Source: Lottia gigantea (taxonomy: Eukaryota; Mollusca; Gastropoda; Lottiidae). Taken from it: DNA of 64,000 nt. The stretch spans positions 227,942 to 291,941 of the forward strand of contig NW_008710950.1 in NCBI RefSeq assembly GCF_000327385.1. The letters run 5' to 3'. Positions 1-12,401 of the stretch are shown here, piece by piece (the stretch's first letter is position 1; every line of letters begins with the position of its first letter). Position numbers and translations under genes: made by a program. A model generated the notes under the pieces. The model did not search any database. It was given only the letters and a program-made list of their open reading frames with translations, and was not told the origin of the DNA.

Positions 1-690
1 TTTGTTGTCACAGCAAATCAAACCAGTCTTAAAGATTATACAATATTGTATGGGTTGTCTATATCAATTTCTATATTTCTTCTCTTATCCACAAAAGACA
101 ACTCTGACCATAACTAACCATGAGTTCTATTATGAGATTTTAGTAGTATCATGACAGTGGATAAAATAGAAGAATCGTATTAATTCTGTTAAGATTTTAG
201 AGTCCCGAGGACAAATTACTTTTGTCTAATTAAATTAAATCTCTTAATGATATTACCTATTTATAATATTGTGATACGAAAGTTTCATTACTATGGATTT
301 GAGATTGTGGGAAGTTACAGTAACAAACAACTATGAATGCATTCCACCACCATGGATTTTCGTCATAATGAGTTAATGAAATCAAGGACTGGCTTACCAA
401 AATAACACTTCGCATATGAACAAATATCGAAGAATAACTTGCCTTAGGATGCAATAGAAAACCCTCACAAAATAATTGCGTAATGTCTCTGTTGAATTGG
501 TAAAATTGGGTTATCGGCAACAAGTAATTTTCTAACTGATGTGCGGTTAAATTATTTTCTTAAACCACCTTTTCTGCCAACTATTTTTCTGCCCCTTCAG
601 TGTGCAATCTGACTATATACCTACGTCAATGCACAATGATACTGCTGTCTTCTTTATCATTTGCATGGCTGTAATAAATAATGACAAATA
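1..690. other. No gene seen (1-690)
   Basis: This AT-rich stretch has only short chance reading frames, with no domain and no matched splice sites. I see no repeat shared with the rest of the window. Confidence 0.5.
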
Positions 691-694
691 CATA

Positions 695-790
695 AACAAG
701 GCAAAAATCGCCTGTCCTAGCGCTTCTTTCCGTCTTCATTAGCCCACAAGGTGCAGAAAAGTAGGACGTAGAACTTCATTTCATTTAGGC
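695..790 (+). repeat. SINE 3'-end fragment
   Basis: The stretch around 729-790 (a TTCATTAGCCCACAAGGTGC core, then a GTAGGACGTA block and a CATTTCATTT tail) matches the 3' end of the fuller SINE at 18,460-18,690. The tRNA-like head is missing, so this is a truncated copy. Confidence 0.7.
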
Positions 791-799
791 AAAAAAATT

Positions 800-3450
800 G
801 CGTCATTTGTATCGAAAAGTGGAATAAACACATCGTGATAGCTCTTCGATTTTTAGATATTTTTGGTTGTCACAGTTCCTTAGACCTAACTGAAGTGGCT
901 ATATTAAAAATAAAACCTCATAAAAAAAAACCGAATGAAAGTTTAGTCTTGGTGTTTTACATTTTTGAGAATTTCCAAAACATTTAGTATCGGTACAGAG
1001 CTGAACCATTGACCGGGAGGAACAGGGATATTGCAGAAATGTTTTGTTTCAATCCACGTTTCCACTATATTAGACGGATCTATGACTTTTTTTGACACCT
1101 TTTAACAACGTGTTGGACTGAAATGGAATGAAATAACACAATAAAATTGTATTTCGAGGCACATATCTTAGTGGGGTCAGTCTAAATAAAACTAAATTAC
1201 AATTTCGCTTCGTTATTTATTTTCGTCGATCTCAGAGACGGATAAAAAACCTACAAAATATTAATAATAAGAAACTAAATCATAATTTAATTTTAAGAAG
1301 ATTGTAGTGGGGTATACACATTACTTAATAAAACATTATATGGTAGGTAACTCTTAAATACTTCTATTGTACGGACTCAGACAACTAAAAATGTAGTCCC
1401 ATGTTATTTGTAGAAATCCTCTTTTTCCCTTTGTGGGTTTTTGCATGACTATTTTTGACTAATTTTTGGTCTAGATTTGGAAATTGATGTCTGAAATTGC
1501 ATTTTCTTTCAGATTTTGTGAGATGATGAGAGATTTTCATACGGATGGATAATTCTAAAAAAAAGTATTGTGTGCAGTGACAGTCATGAAACTAAGTATT
1601 GGTCAGGCTTTCATGTGACATATTGGAAAGTCTTTAGAGAGATTTCTGGAATAAAGTTATAGAAGATTGAATTTTGTGATTTAACATGGAAACAGATGGC
1701 ATATGAATTACCGGTCCGTACGTTAGTACTCATGATCGATGTTAGAGTAGTGGGAATAGTCGCCTTTTCAGTAGGCGACATTCACCTAGTTATTACCTTT
1801 TTCCACTTGCTTGATTTTTCCTCCATCGCAGCAGCACTAATTATTTGTCGCTTTTGCCTCAATAAACTTTCTTCAATATACTTAGACCAACTCTTTTGAT
1901 TGTATCTATTGGGTGTAATGAGAACCTCTGTTCGTTCCCCCTGCTTCATCATTACAGTTAAGATCTGCAAATTGTCGGACTTTTGGGGGAAATGTAAAGG
2001 CAAAAGCGACGAACCAGTTAGCAGCACCAATGCGTTCTAGAAAAAGACCTAACCCGAGCGACTACCATCTTCTGAAAATGCTGAATACTACCACAGACTC
2101 AGAGTATAATATTATATTATGTGTAAATGTTCACCGTCTAGCTGGATGTATCAAGTGAGAATATCTTAATATCGAAGTCGGCGAGGATCTATGTAGCAAT
2201 TACTTCGTCATTCAAGAAAAGTGTAGCGTTTTTCTCATTATCTCGTTAACAGTTTATCCGGCATAGACACCATTAGTCATGAAAAAAATATCCGAGTATC
2301 ATCCCATATAGGTATATTATTATGTTGGTAGATTTTAAAGATGCATCATTATTTATATGGATACTGGATACATACAATAAATGTAATTCTAATTAACACA
2401 CAGTTATTTAAACGCATGTGTATGCGATCTAGAGTTTTAAAAAAGTAGATTACAGTTTACCTACTGATTATGTACAGATTAAAACTTGCAGACTTGAAAC
2501 GGAATTCTTAGCACTCAAAGTAAACGTTATATTCTAAAAGTGAAGTAAACTACTAGATCTTAAAACTTTATCACCAGTTTAACCTGCATAGATAAAATGT
2601 CAGATATTTGTTTATGTCCTACCCTTATGTCCTTATCTGGCAACCAACAGGCGTTTTGGGTTTACCTACAGTACTGTTCCGCTGAATGCAAAGGGCAACA
2701 TCTCGTAAAGTCTAGTATTTCAGAGGGTAAAGCGAAAATGTCCAATGAAAAATGTTCATTGCACAATGGCGAATAGTTAATTGCTTTGAAATCTGTCCGC
2801 CAACAAAAATGTTCCCATACTGAACGCCGATGCTTGGCACTTTTGCCTTTTCGCACCTACCCTTAACGTTTTTTTATCGAAACTTGACAGAAAAATATTA
2901 ATGTGTGTCCTAAAAATATACTGCAAATTTCAGTCTAATCTAACTCTTCGTTCCATCTTAAACTAATTTTCAAAGTGTTCAGCTGAAGGGATGTTTTTCC
3001 AGATTATGGCAAAAAGTCAGGAAGACTTAACGCTTTTGTCAGACAGGCCTACCTACGCCTTTACTTAGGACGTATAAACTTATAAGCTTATTATAGTCTT
3101 CAGGGTTCAATTTTAGCAGTATCGCATCGTCTGAACTGGAAATTTTTGATAAGTTAACCATTTTCTATCAGGAGCTAATAAATATTTAACTTGATCAACC
3201 AAAACTGAATTGGTTTGATGAGTTGCTTTTAAAATTGTCCAATCTAAATTGAACCCTGAAGAAGAATACTTGAGTCGAGTTAAGGAAAATTCACTTTTAA
3301 TGAAGCAAATCATTGTCTAGCCCTCGCCGTAGGCAACAACTGATGAAATATTGATATCACTGTGAATCTACTGTCGTTGCACATTCGTCAACCTATTATT
3401 TTTTAATGAGAATTTGTATTTCAGGTTAAAAATAATTCTACCACAGATCT
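800..3450. other. No gene seen (0.8-3.45 kb)
   Basis: Only short open frames without recognisable domains are present. An acceptor-like pyrimidine tract ending in AG near 1,512 has no partner exon that I can support. Confidence 0.5.
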
Positions 3451-3459
3451 TACTTACAG

Positions 3460-6400
3460 CTATGTTGCGAATTTAGTTAGGTTCAAATAAAAACAAACAC
3501 TATTTCAGACTCAACCATTCAGTTTTACTCATACAAAGTTCAAAATTTCACAAATGCTGACATCAACATCAACAAACAATTTCTATAATTGAGAGCGAGG
3601 GTGTTGCAAAGCGACAGTGATGGGAAAGCTTTAACTGTCAGTTTGTCCAAATCTCGTGCATATTTCATGTCATTTCACAAAACACTCCCCCCTTGATTGT
3701 GTAGACCATCAAAAGTTCAACTAAAAATGTTCAGTTGTAAAATTCAAATTCAAGTTCAATTTTCAAGTTCAATCAACATTATCTTGGACAAGTTCGACCG
3801 GAAATAATTTTGTTAAGGTCTATTCATTTCACAAAGTTCACCACGTTTATCATGGGTACGAACGATAGCTGCGCGGAATTTTCCATTTCGACCTGTTAAA
3901 AGTTTCTCAACTTCCGCTAGGGACCAATTTAATCGGGGTATTTTATCTTCATGGACACAAACGAAATATCCAATGGAAACACTAGGACCCACCATGGGGA
4001 TAATTCTACGTTATATTTCCATGACATACCTTTCGACGACACAATTGATTTTAGTTCAGCGCTTTTAAATGTTTTTCCATTTACCGAAAATACAAAAGAC
4101 CAATACAGCGTTTCTCTAAAGTTTGGCTTTGTCCTTAATTCAGATTGTATATTTTTAATCCATAATTTCTCAGATTCAATTAATTTTTCATTTGAAAGTT
4201 CATTAAGCTTCTGATTTTCCTGGATCAATTTCAAATTTCTCACAAAACGCAATACAAGTGTGGTTATACGAAACACTTGGCTAAACACGTGACTGTACTG
4301 GACTTTAATTCGACATCTACGTCGACTAATAATTCAGGATCATTCTGAGTCGGTCATTGACCGTTCCACCATTTATGGTTATTAATTAATTCAGTTGGAG
4401 TTGCTCCCATGGAACAAATATCAGCTGGGTTAAAGGATGTAGGGCAATAATTCCACATTTCAGTTGGACTAATTCTCCGGATCTCAAGTACGCTATTCTG
4501 GACAAACTGTCTGTATTCCTTGGTTGTATTACGTATCCAACTAGGTGCTACTTGTGAATCAGACCAATAAACTATTCGGCTTATGTCTAAGACGTCATCA
4601 AATGATTTCTCTATACTCCTTGCAAGATGTGCAGAAATTAAACAGGCTAACAATTTCAATCTCGGCATGGTTTGTTTGGTAAAGGCGAGACTCTAGTCTT
4701 GGATGCTATCAAGGAACAGTGGATTTCTTCTTCATTTCGACATCTCAAGTAGATGCAGGTTCCATATGCATTCTCGGATGCATCTCCAAAGGCATGTAAT
4801 TCAATTTCAGCTTTATCAGTAAAAAAAAATCAGGACAATAACATCTAGGGATAGGTATTTGATTCTTCTTCTGTAAATCTGTTAATAAGGATTTCCATTT
4901 CATACACAGTTTATCATCGAGAGAATCGTCCCGATTCAAATTCTCTTGGCAAAGTTTCTTTTAAAATTCAGTACAATTGGCGATAATATATCAACGGGAT
5001 CATAAAATTTGGCGACGATACTCAAAACTAATCTCTTTGTAATGTCTTTGGTAGGAGTTAACGTTTTAAAGTCAAAAATAAATACATCCGACTGAGTATT
5101 CCATGATATTCCAAGTACTTTAGGACCGTTATCTTGATTCAAAGTAAACTTCGTATAGCTTTGATCGTCTTCAGCAATAAATCCGTTTTCAATCTTTGAT
5201 TTGGTAAATTCAACATTGTTATTTATTATATTTAAAAGTTCAATACTGTTCCATTTCCTCAAATTAAAACCACCTTCAAGTAATGTCAATTTAAGCTTTT
5301 TACACTGGTCGAAAGCAGTTTTTATACAATTAAAACCCGACGCATAATCAGTAACAGTCGAGTAATTCAATTTCGTGGAAACCTATTATTCGTGGATTTC
5401 CGGAAAGGATTAATAATTTACATGAGCGACCTTGCGCGACCTCCGCATTAGTTTGCTTTAATAAACATGGGTTTTCTCTACAATATCAGCTAGTAGAATG
5501 AATCCAGTAGTTTCAAGCAAGGTAAAATGTATTAATGTATACTTTGACAAATACAAAATGGCGGATTTCACTTATTACCAAACGTTACCAATTTTTATCG
5601 GCCAAATTTCCTTATAATCCCAAGCCGTAATCGGAATTCCAAGTGTCGTCTGCTAGAATGTAGTCCAATGAATGAAGTCACGTGATCAACTAGCGGATTC
5701 CGTGTCAGCAGAAAATTTCTATGGAACACAAAGTGGACCATATTCTTATGTTGTTTCAGTGACTTTTAGCAATAATTTTTTTTTTAAATCGTGGTTCTTT
5801 GAAGGGATTGTCACTAGTTATAATGAATTGATATTGAAGATAAATACTAAGAGGAGGTATCCATACAACGTGTTTTTCTAGACTTATTTATAGATCAAAC
5901 ATTGTACACGAAAATAGATGACGCATTCTGCCGCCGTTGCCGAGTTGGTTGCTCATGAAATATGGGTCAAAGTGAAGGATTCATAAAGAAAATCGAAATA
6001 AACCAGTTTTAATTATTTTGTAGAATATCTGACGAAACATCTAAGACATAAAAAAAAAATTTCGTTTTTTTAACTTTGACGAAATTCGGTGTTGAATCCT
6101 TATATCCACGAAAATAGGTTACACCACTGCATAACGGTATATTAAATATATATATATTAAATGGTGACGCAAGGTTGCATTTGAACGTAAAGGGCTTGAC
6201 GTTAGTCCAAAAACTACACGCGTAAATCTATAAATGTCTATATTTGGACGGTTAATCTTCCCAAAGAAATCTTAGGTAATCACGATGATTTACTTTAATG
6301 GAATTATTCAGAAAAGCTTTCTCTATGTCGACGATTACTGCTATTTTATTTAAACGAAATCTCACCAGGATATCAAATATTAAGGGTGTTAGTGGCGGAC

Positions 6401-7430
6401 CTGAATATAAACAGTCATTCAAACTTGGACTTTGAGGGTTAACTTTAGCTTAGGCGTCATAGACGGGTCTAGTTTTGGTTTTATCTTTATTCAGTCGAAT
6501 TACTTCGTGATGCGGTAAATAATGGTGATTCCCTATGATTGGTGTGGTTTCCTTTTCTACTCTCTCCATCTTTCAGTTGATCCTTGATAATTCTATTGTA
6601 TTCGTGTAAAACGTTTTGTTTCAATTTTAGACGACGTAGGAAATTATCAGGTAAAAGTGGGTGATCCTCTTTAAACTGTAAGGCTACTGCGTATCTACCA
6701 TCTCCAAATTGTATATCTTCTATAAACTGATCATAAACAGAAAATTCATCCTTTCGAATTACTATCGTTTCTAAATCCCAAAACCTCTCCAAATCATCTG
6801 TTACATTTAAATTATCTTCGGCTATAGGTACTTAAGAACAGTCAATTTTTAGAAGTAAAGTTTACTGAGCATGCAGGTAAATTATCACAGGTAAGTATAA
6901 CTGGACCGGATAAAATCCATCCTATCCTTGATTGAAGAGCGACAAAACCTCCCGTCTCCCCCCTTCTGGTAACACCATTAAAAAGTTCCAATAGTAATCA
7001 GTGCCGATCAATACATGAACTTCTACGTCATCAGACTGGGCAGGTATGTCGGCTAATTCAAGACCTTGTAGGTGCGGGTATTTTTGAAGGGCTATATCCA
7101 GAACTTGGTTGCTGACATCTCTAATAGCTACGGCTAATTGTACTAAGACTTTAGTCTGGGTGTCTCATCACCGAAAGTTTTAATAAGGAGATTATCAGAA
7201 CAATAAGCTTCTCAGATAATTACATTTGTCAATTTTTGAAATGTCCTCTTTTGAATGAATAGCAGCATTAAAACTGTCCCAAAATGTATGCCAGTCAACA
7301 GGTTCTCCAGAAAATTTATTCAATGTCAATTTCGGCATTTTAGCTTTCACTGACTTTACAACTGTTTTGTTTAGGCCTATATCAATATCTGAATTACGGC
7401 ATATTTCATGTCATTTCGCAACAATCTTAA
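3460..7430 (-). mobile_element. BEL/Pao LTR retrotransposon fossil
   Basis: Pieces of a BEL/Pao polyprotein lie in order on the minus strand. From high to low coordinates they are a gag/protease-like region (about 7.35-6.9 kb), the start of the reverse transcriptase (about 6.8-6.2 kb), the rest of the reverse transcriptase (about 5.35-4.75 kb), RNase H (about 4.67-4.35 kb), and integrase with the BEL-type C-terminal domain (about 4.3-3.8 kb). A purine-rich tract near 3,686-3,695 and a short repeat shared between about 3,658 and 7,404 hint at LTR remains. The element is broken in many places and interrupted by a MITE-like insertion at 5,354-6,129. It looks old and inactive. The outer limits are approximate. 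Confidence 0.85.
5354..6129. mobile_element. MITE-like non-autonomous DNA transposon (copy 1)
   Basis: A 776-bp segment splits the reverse-transcriptase region of the BEL/Pao fossil. Its ends are imperfect inverted repeats: the left end starts CAGTCGAGTAATTCAATTTC and the right end, read inward, starts CAGTGGTGTAACCTATTTTC, both running into CGTGG. Internal blocks recur at 22,395-22,552, 33,228-33,285 and 37,804-38,172, including AAAATGGCGGATTTCACTTA. No transposase is encoded. I could not identify a convincing target-site duplication, so the superfamily is left open. It must be younger than the fossil it interrupts. Confidence 0.75.
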
Positions 7431-7599
7431 CGTGATCCCTTCCAAAGCCAATGAATGAATGACTGTCGGTAGGGTAGGTAGATGACAGGTTAACGTTCGC
7501 TGTTCCCAGCGGATGCTATGAATGACTGTCTCCAATCTCTCCCTGTTATACCTATGTTCTTTAGGTATATTTATACCGTGCACCCAGATGGTTTCCTGC

Positions 7600-8530
7600 T
7601 TGAGGAAATCTGTGCAACAGATCTTAAACCATCTACTTTGCTAGTTTTGCTGAAATGTAAAGGCAGATTTGTAGCTGAGATAAACTATTATCAAAAACTA
7701 TACAAGTGTAATAATGTATATTATGTAATCAGAAGTAAAAATCAAGGAAATCTATTGGGTAGAGGTGTTGCTACTGCAATGAACTAAATCCAACGTATTG
7801 AAGAGGTAAAGCAAAGTGTCCACCAGTAAGAATAGAATGACAAAGTCAGAATGAATTAAATGGTATGGTAAAGGATGATATCATTCAGAAGATTACAGAG
7901 CCTACAGATTGGTGTGCTCCTATAGCACCAATTTAAAAATCAACAGGAAAAATAAGAATATGTGTAGATGTAATGAAATTGTCAAACGTGAAAGACTGAT
8001 GTTACCAAAAATAAAACAACCCCAGAATATTTTAGTCACACAGTTGGAGTTACAAAGATTACGCCCAAATCCACAGAAGGGAAGAGATGAGAAGAAATGG
8101 GCAAAGATCGGAAAAGAATGTTTAGCAAGAGTATGGGTCTGTTACAAATTTCCAAGATATTTGATTGATTTAGAAATGTTTAAGCTGTTGACAGATCATA
8201 AACCATTCATCATTCATCATCAAACAAGATATTAATAAAAGTTACTGATGAGATTGAGAAGACTTTATCAATATACTTGAAATGAAAGGATAGTTCATGA
8301 TACCTTGTCAATAGCTTCATTGGAAGAAAGTGCTGAAATTGAAGTAAAAGCCTCAGAACATGACGTTGAACAATATATTGATGCTGTACAACATAATTTA
8401 CCAATTACAGCTAAATTACTGGAAGAAATTTATGATGCTTTCCAGAACGACTCTACTACAATCAACAGGATATTGACAATTAATGATGGAGAGGAATATA
8501 AGAACAGAACTGCAATCACTTCCATATAAA
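7600..8530 (+). mobile_element. Ty3-type (Gypsy) LTR retrotransposon fossil
   Basis: Short coding pieces on the plus strand match the Ty3 order. A region upstream of the reverse transcriptase lies at about 7.65-7.8 kb, the start of the reverse transcriptase at about 7.85-8.02 kb, RNase H with a TDHKP-type motif at about 8.1-8.22 kb, and the post-RNase H linker at about 8.3-8.53 kb. Most of the element is missing and the rest is broken in several places. No LTRs were recognised. It is an old remnant next to the BEL/Pao fossil. Confidence 0.75.
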
Positions 8531-8639
8531 CTTAGGTATGCTGATGTTTAATGTTCAAACATATTTTATTGGAATTCAAATGGATCACTCTCTCCAAACA
8601 TATAGGTGTTTTCCATTTCACACGATAAAAATATAAATA

Positions 8640-9440
8640 CATTTATAATACAATACAATACAATACAATACAATACGCCACCGACAAGTTCTAGATGAAT
8701 CATATGGATAAATAACTTAACAATCAATTATTACTTTCAATTTGTAAATCGTTGGGATGTTCTAATAAACTGCTGTACATGCTCGAATAATTTAACATTT
8801 GAATTATATGATTAGGATCACCACATAGTATACTGTCAATATTAAACAATGTAAAATCTACCTGTATCTGTTGAGGACATGACTTTGGATAACATAATAT
8901 TATAATGGACAATCAAAAAAGTAGTGATGGGCATCTTCCTCTTGAAAGCCACACAAGCACATTGAATCATCTACTATTCTAAATCTAAATAACCACCTTT
9001 AAGTGAGCTTCGGCCGTGTCGCAGTTTTGTATGTTGAATATTTTCAAACCTGTTTAAAAGGGATTAATACTTAGGGGCCTTACCGGTATTTATTAGTGAT
9101 CTTTTGACATTGTATTTAAAAGTATTAAAATCACCAATTAGCTTGGTATTAATATCTAATTCATTCCAGTCATTGATGGTAGTGCTGAAGATTGATCTTT
9201 GACATAATAGTTCTAACATATGGGACATTTTGATTCGTGAAATTTCGATGGCTATAATCATGATAAGTATAGGAATTTATTTCTTCATTAAAATCAATTA
9301 AGTATTGAGGTGAATGATCATGGATAATTTTGTGGTAAGTATTTAATCGTCTTGCTTTGCGACGTTCGGAAAGGGGTGTCCACACAGATTCAAAATACAG
9401 AGATGCTCTACTGGAGTGTTTTAGAAACCAGTGACAATTC
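8640..9440 (-). mobile_element. 5'-truncated LINE (C-terminal part of ORF2)
   Basis: The minus strand encodes a degraded C-terminal region of a non-LTR retrotransposon. It runs from a tract with WTPLSERRKARRLNTYHKI near 9,400, through a NDWNELDINTK motif near 9,160, to a zinc-knuckle-like CLCGFQEEDAHHYFFDCPLY-type remnant near 8,900-8,960. The element ends at 8,647-8,676 in five tandem AATAC units (plus-strand reading), a microsatellite tail typical of several LINE clades. It sits inside a Merlin-like transposase region. It is a dead fragment; the clade cannot be fixed without alignment. Confidence 0.8.
8647..8676. repeat. (AATAC)n LINE tail
   Basis: About five perfect AATAC units on the plus strand lie at the 3' end of the minus-strand LINE fragment. 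Their position at the end of the coding remnant suggests the element's own terminal repeat and not an independent microsatellite. Confidence 0.75.
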
Positions 9441-10271
9441 AGTGACAGTGACATAAATTTAGCCATGTAGTCTGCAATGAATTCCCTACTGGTGCCGTGC
9501 ATAGTTTTCATCTTATTTTTTGCTTTTTGCCACATTCCCTCTGTTAGTTGTATACCTTTCACCGGATTAACAAAATTTTGGGTATGATTGACAGTTTGGT
9601 GTATATAGCCAAGATTTCCCAAGTTGTTGTATGCTGCCCAGTTCCGGGAAGTATCAATTGTTGAATAATTGGTTTCAGTGTGGCAGCATTTCTCTGGGCA
9701 ACTGGCACAAGAAATCCCAGTTTCAGAGCAGGATCATACCCACCAAAGATCCACTGGCAAACGAACTTTCGTCAATTTCCACTATCTGCCCTACACCACC
9801 TAATTTAGGATGGTTAATGAAATACTTAACACATACATCTCTGCAAACCTGATTTCAATCGACAATTGTGTATTCGGAAAAAATCTGCAATTCTCTCATA
9901 GTCTGGTCAACCGATAAAGCCCTAGACGAGCCACAGCTATAGGCCCAAAGATATGTTAATCCTAAAATTTGTCATATTTGCAAATGGGACCTTTCGAAAA
10001 AACTTCCAATGCGGATATCTTTTGTTGTTCTGCATATCGTACAGCGCCATGTCACTCTGTCAATGCCCCGTGCATATCTGCCTTCCACACATTGAACGTT
10101 GCAATTTGTACACAAAACTGACCTCGCCAATAATCCATTTTGACGGCAAATATCAATGGTCGCAGGAAGATCATTCTTAAATCTTATACCAATGTCCATT
10201 AAAGTAAACTGGTTAAATTCAACCTGATTTGGCAGAAATAAAGTAGGTGCAGCTGCAGCCATTTTAACCAA

Positions 10272-10779
10272 GTTCAGAAGGAAGTCACAATTATATTTTA
10301 TTATAAATATTAAGTGGATGCAAATTAAAAAATCAAATTAAATGGAAACCTTAATAGAATTGAAAAGTAAACACAGATGATTACATCTTGTTGAAAAAGC
10401 CCTACAAATATATTTCAAGAGAATTCTTGTATTGTAATGATGACAGTATTATTAAATATTCTTATAATAAACAATAAACGTTCTGTATGTCGAATGTGTT
10501 AAACAAAGATTTAAACGAGTATACTACTACTTTATTCTATCAAAATAAGATGTTCGGATAAACTGGGGGGGAAGGTTTGTACTTCCACGCTAAGGTAATA
10601 TAGAATTCGGCGGTTCTCATTTCTGAATATTAAAATTACACTAGTGTGTCAGAAGATATATCACATAATGGCATATCGCAATATAGGCTGTAAAACAGGA
10701 CACATGTTCCCATCAGTTCTACTAAAACGATATTGTTTTTGGAAGTGTTTGCAGTGCAATGCATCAAAAGAGTTCTGTG
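10272..10779. other. No gene seen (10.27-10.78 kb)
   Basis: AT-rich sequence between the Merlin-like remnant and a tandem repeat. No coding or repeat signal was recognised, although the 5' end of the Merlin element may extend into it. Confidence 0.4.
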
Positions 10780-11340
10780 ATTAATCAATACATATTATTG
10801 TGTCTGTCGAGTTTGATATCGATCGGAAGTGATCGGGTGCGATGCGGCAATAGGGGAATTGTGCTATGACTTTAGCGATTGATTTAACAGAGTATGGGGT
10901 GTCTGATGGTTCTGAATATTTCTGTGAGTAATCAAGACACATTACTAAGTCATATTGCCATTTTTCGTGTCGATGTCGCGATGGGGAGTGATTGTGACAT
11001 GACTTTAGCGATTGATTTAACAGAGTATGGGGTGTCTGATTGTTCTGAAAATTTCTGGGAGTAATCAAGACACATTACTAAGTCATATTGCCACGTTTCG
11101 TGTCGATATCGCGATCGAGGTTGATCGGGGTGTGATGCAGCATTAGGGGAATTGTGCTATGACTTTAGCGATTGATCTAACATAGTATGGGGTGTCAGAT
11201 CGATCTGAAAATTGCTGTGAGTAATCAAGATACATTACTAAGTCATATTGCCACGTTTCGTGTCGACATTGCGATCGGAAGTGATCTGGGTGCGATGCAG
11301 TAATATGTGCGATTGATTTGTGTTATGACCTATATAGTCA
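10780..11340. repeat. Tandem repeat, ~160-bp unit, about 3.4 copies
   Basis: The anchor TGACTTTAGCGATTGAT recurs at about 10,867, 11,000 and 11,160, with a diverged version at about 11,326, giving spacings of 133, 160 and 166 bp. Units share a GAGTAATCAAGACACATTAC block and CGATCG-containing palindromic stretches. The 95-codon minus-strand frame here (10,781-11,068) is a by-product of the repeat. Confidence 0.85.
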
Positions 11341-11865
11341 ACACTCCAGAAGGAAACATTCTTGACTGATTAGACGAAACCTCCCGGACGACTTTACAAT
11401 TGTGGACGAATTACGATGGCCATAGATATATTTATTAGTTTAATTAAGAGTAAATATTTATTCTACGTTCATCGTAGTAATTTTATTCTTGGTTGTACTT
11501 TCAAATTGTTTGTGATGATGTTAGATATCTATCTCTCTACTGAACCCTGGGTGTGTCCTCGACAACATAAGGCAATAAATTTCTTTAATTTTATGTCTAT
11601 GATCTCTTTCCCATTTTAGCTAATCCTTTGGAGGAAGGGGACAAGGCGAGATTAAACAGAAACAGCTGGCAAACCAGTAGGTTCTCCCTTTGCCAGAAGC
11701 TATTGTTAGTTTAGAAAATGTGTCACCAAAACACGGTCAAGCACATATTTAATGTGCATTTAAAGCAAGCGATCCTTCGAGATAGGGTGAGTACTAACCA
11801 GTTAAATATGCATTTAATATATATATTTTTATAATAATTATGTTTACGAATATAAAGACAGTTTG
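11341..11865. other. No gene seen (11.34-11.87 kb)
   Basis: No coding signal. Around 11,660-11,700 a GCTGGCAAACC and a TTTGCCAGAAGC stretch form a short inverted repeat, possibly the end of a small transposon. Confidence 0.35.
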
Positions 11866-12115
11866 CCAGGCAAGACAATATACGCCCACTGGCAGCTTTG
11901 ATTTTGAATAAAAAATATTTGGCAAACAGTAACAATCACCAGTATAAAATAGTCAACCTTTAGTCATACACTTCTTTTTATATTATACTGAACCATATTA
12001 CCAAGTTTCGTCAAAATCCGCCAAGAATTGTGCATTCCAGAGTGTTAGCGAGCTTGAAATTGAACGCGTTTTCAAGAACAAGGGTAATAACTTTCCCAAT
12101 TGTTCGAGTCAATTG
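11866..12115 (+). mobile_element. Pearl-like tandem-core element fragment
   Basis: It begins with the head shared with 29,362 and 22,660 (TTGCCAGGCAAG, then ATACGCCCACTGGC). It then carries a partial core unit (ACCAAGTTTCGTCAAAATCC, then CAAGAATTGTGCATTCCAGA) that matches the core at 36,955-37,000. No coding capacity. It lies just upstream of the NXPE-family gene. Confidence 0.55.
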
Positions 12116-12401
12116 TAAGGTCTCATACTCTCATATCTCCCTTGAAGACACTGAAACATCGACTCTTCATCCCGGACTCTGCATCCCGGTTTAATCCAGT
12201 TGAACAATAAAAGAGCAGTGCTACCAGTGGGATTTGATGCGGGAACTGGCATTCCAAGGCACTTCTTGGGTGTGACCGTTTGGTTGAAACTTTGGAGTCA
12301 CGTATTATATATAGTGATATAGACCTATTTCATAGATAACTACTGCCAATACCAATGTCTACTTTCTTTTGCTTTTAGTCCACCTTCTGCGTATTGTAAT
12401 T

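Larger units (their letters stand above)
8560..10271 (-). pseudogene. Merlin/ISXO2-like transposase remnant
   Basis: The minus strand from 10,271 to about 9,450 carries a degraded transposase of the Merlin (IS1595/ISXO2-like DDE) type. The N-terminal part has paired CxxC-type cysteines and a GSFFERSHL motif (about 9,980-10,070). The middle has a VEIDESSF motif near 9,760-9,785, which would hold the first catalytic Asp. The C-terminal part has VNHTQNFVNPV and MHGTSREF motifs (about 9,470-9,600). The frame is interrupted and a LINE is inserted after about 9,440. A possible continuation (SDPFEFQ) lies at about 8,575-8,610 beyond the LINE. Terminal inverted repeats were not identified. Cut-and-paste activity is not expected. 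Confidence 0.8.

Noticed and set aside
257-523. 88-codon minus-strand frame at the window start
   Set aside because: No domain, repeat or splice support; consistent with chance in AT-rich DNA.
9631-9852. 73-codon plus-strand frame
   Set aside because: It is the antisense shadow of the Merlin-like transposase (VEIDESSF lies on the other strand).
10781-11068. 95-codon minus-strand frame
   Set aside because: It lies entirely in the 160-bp tandem array and repeats its own residues.
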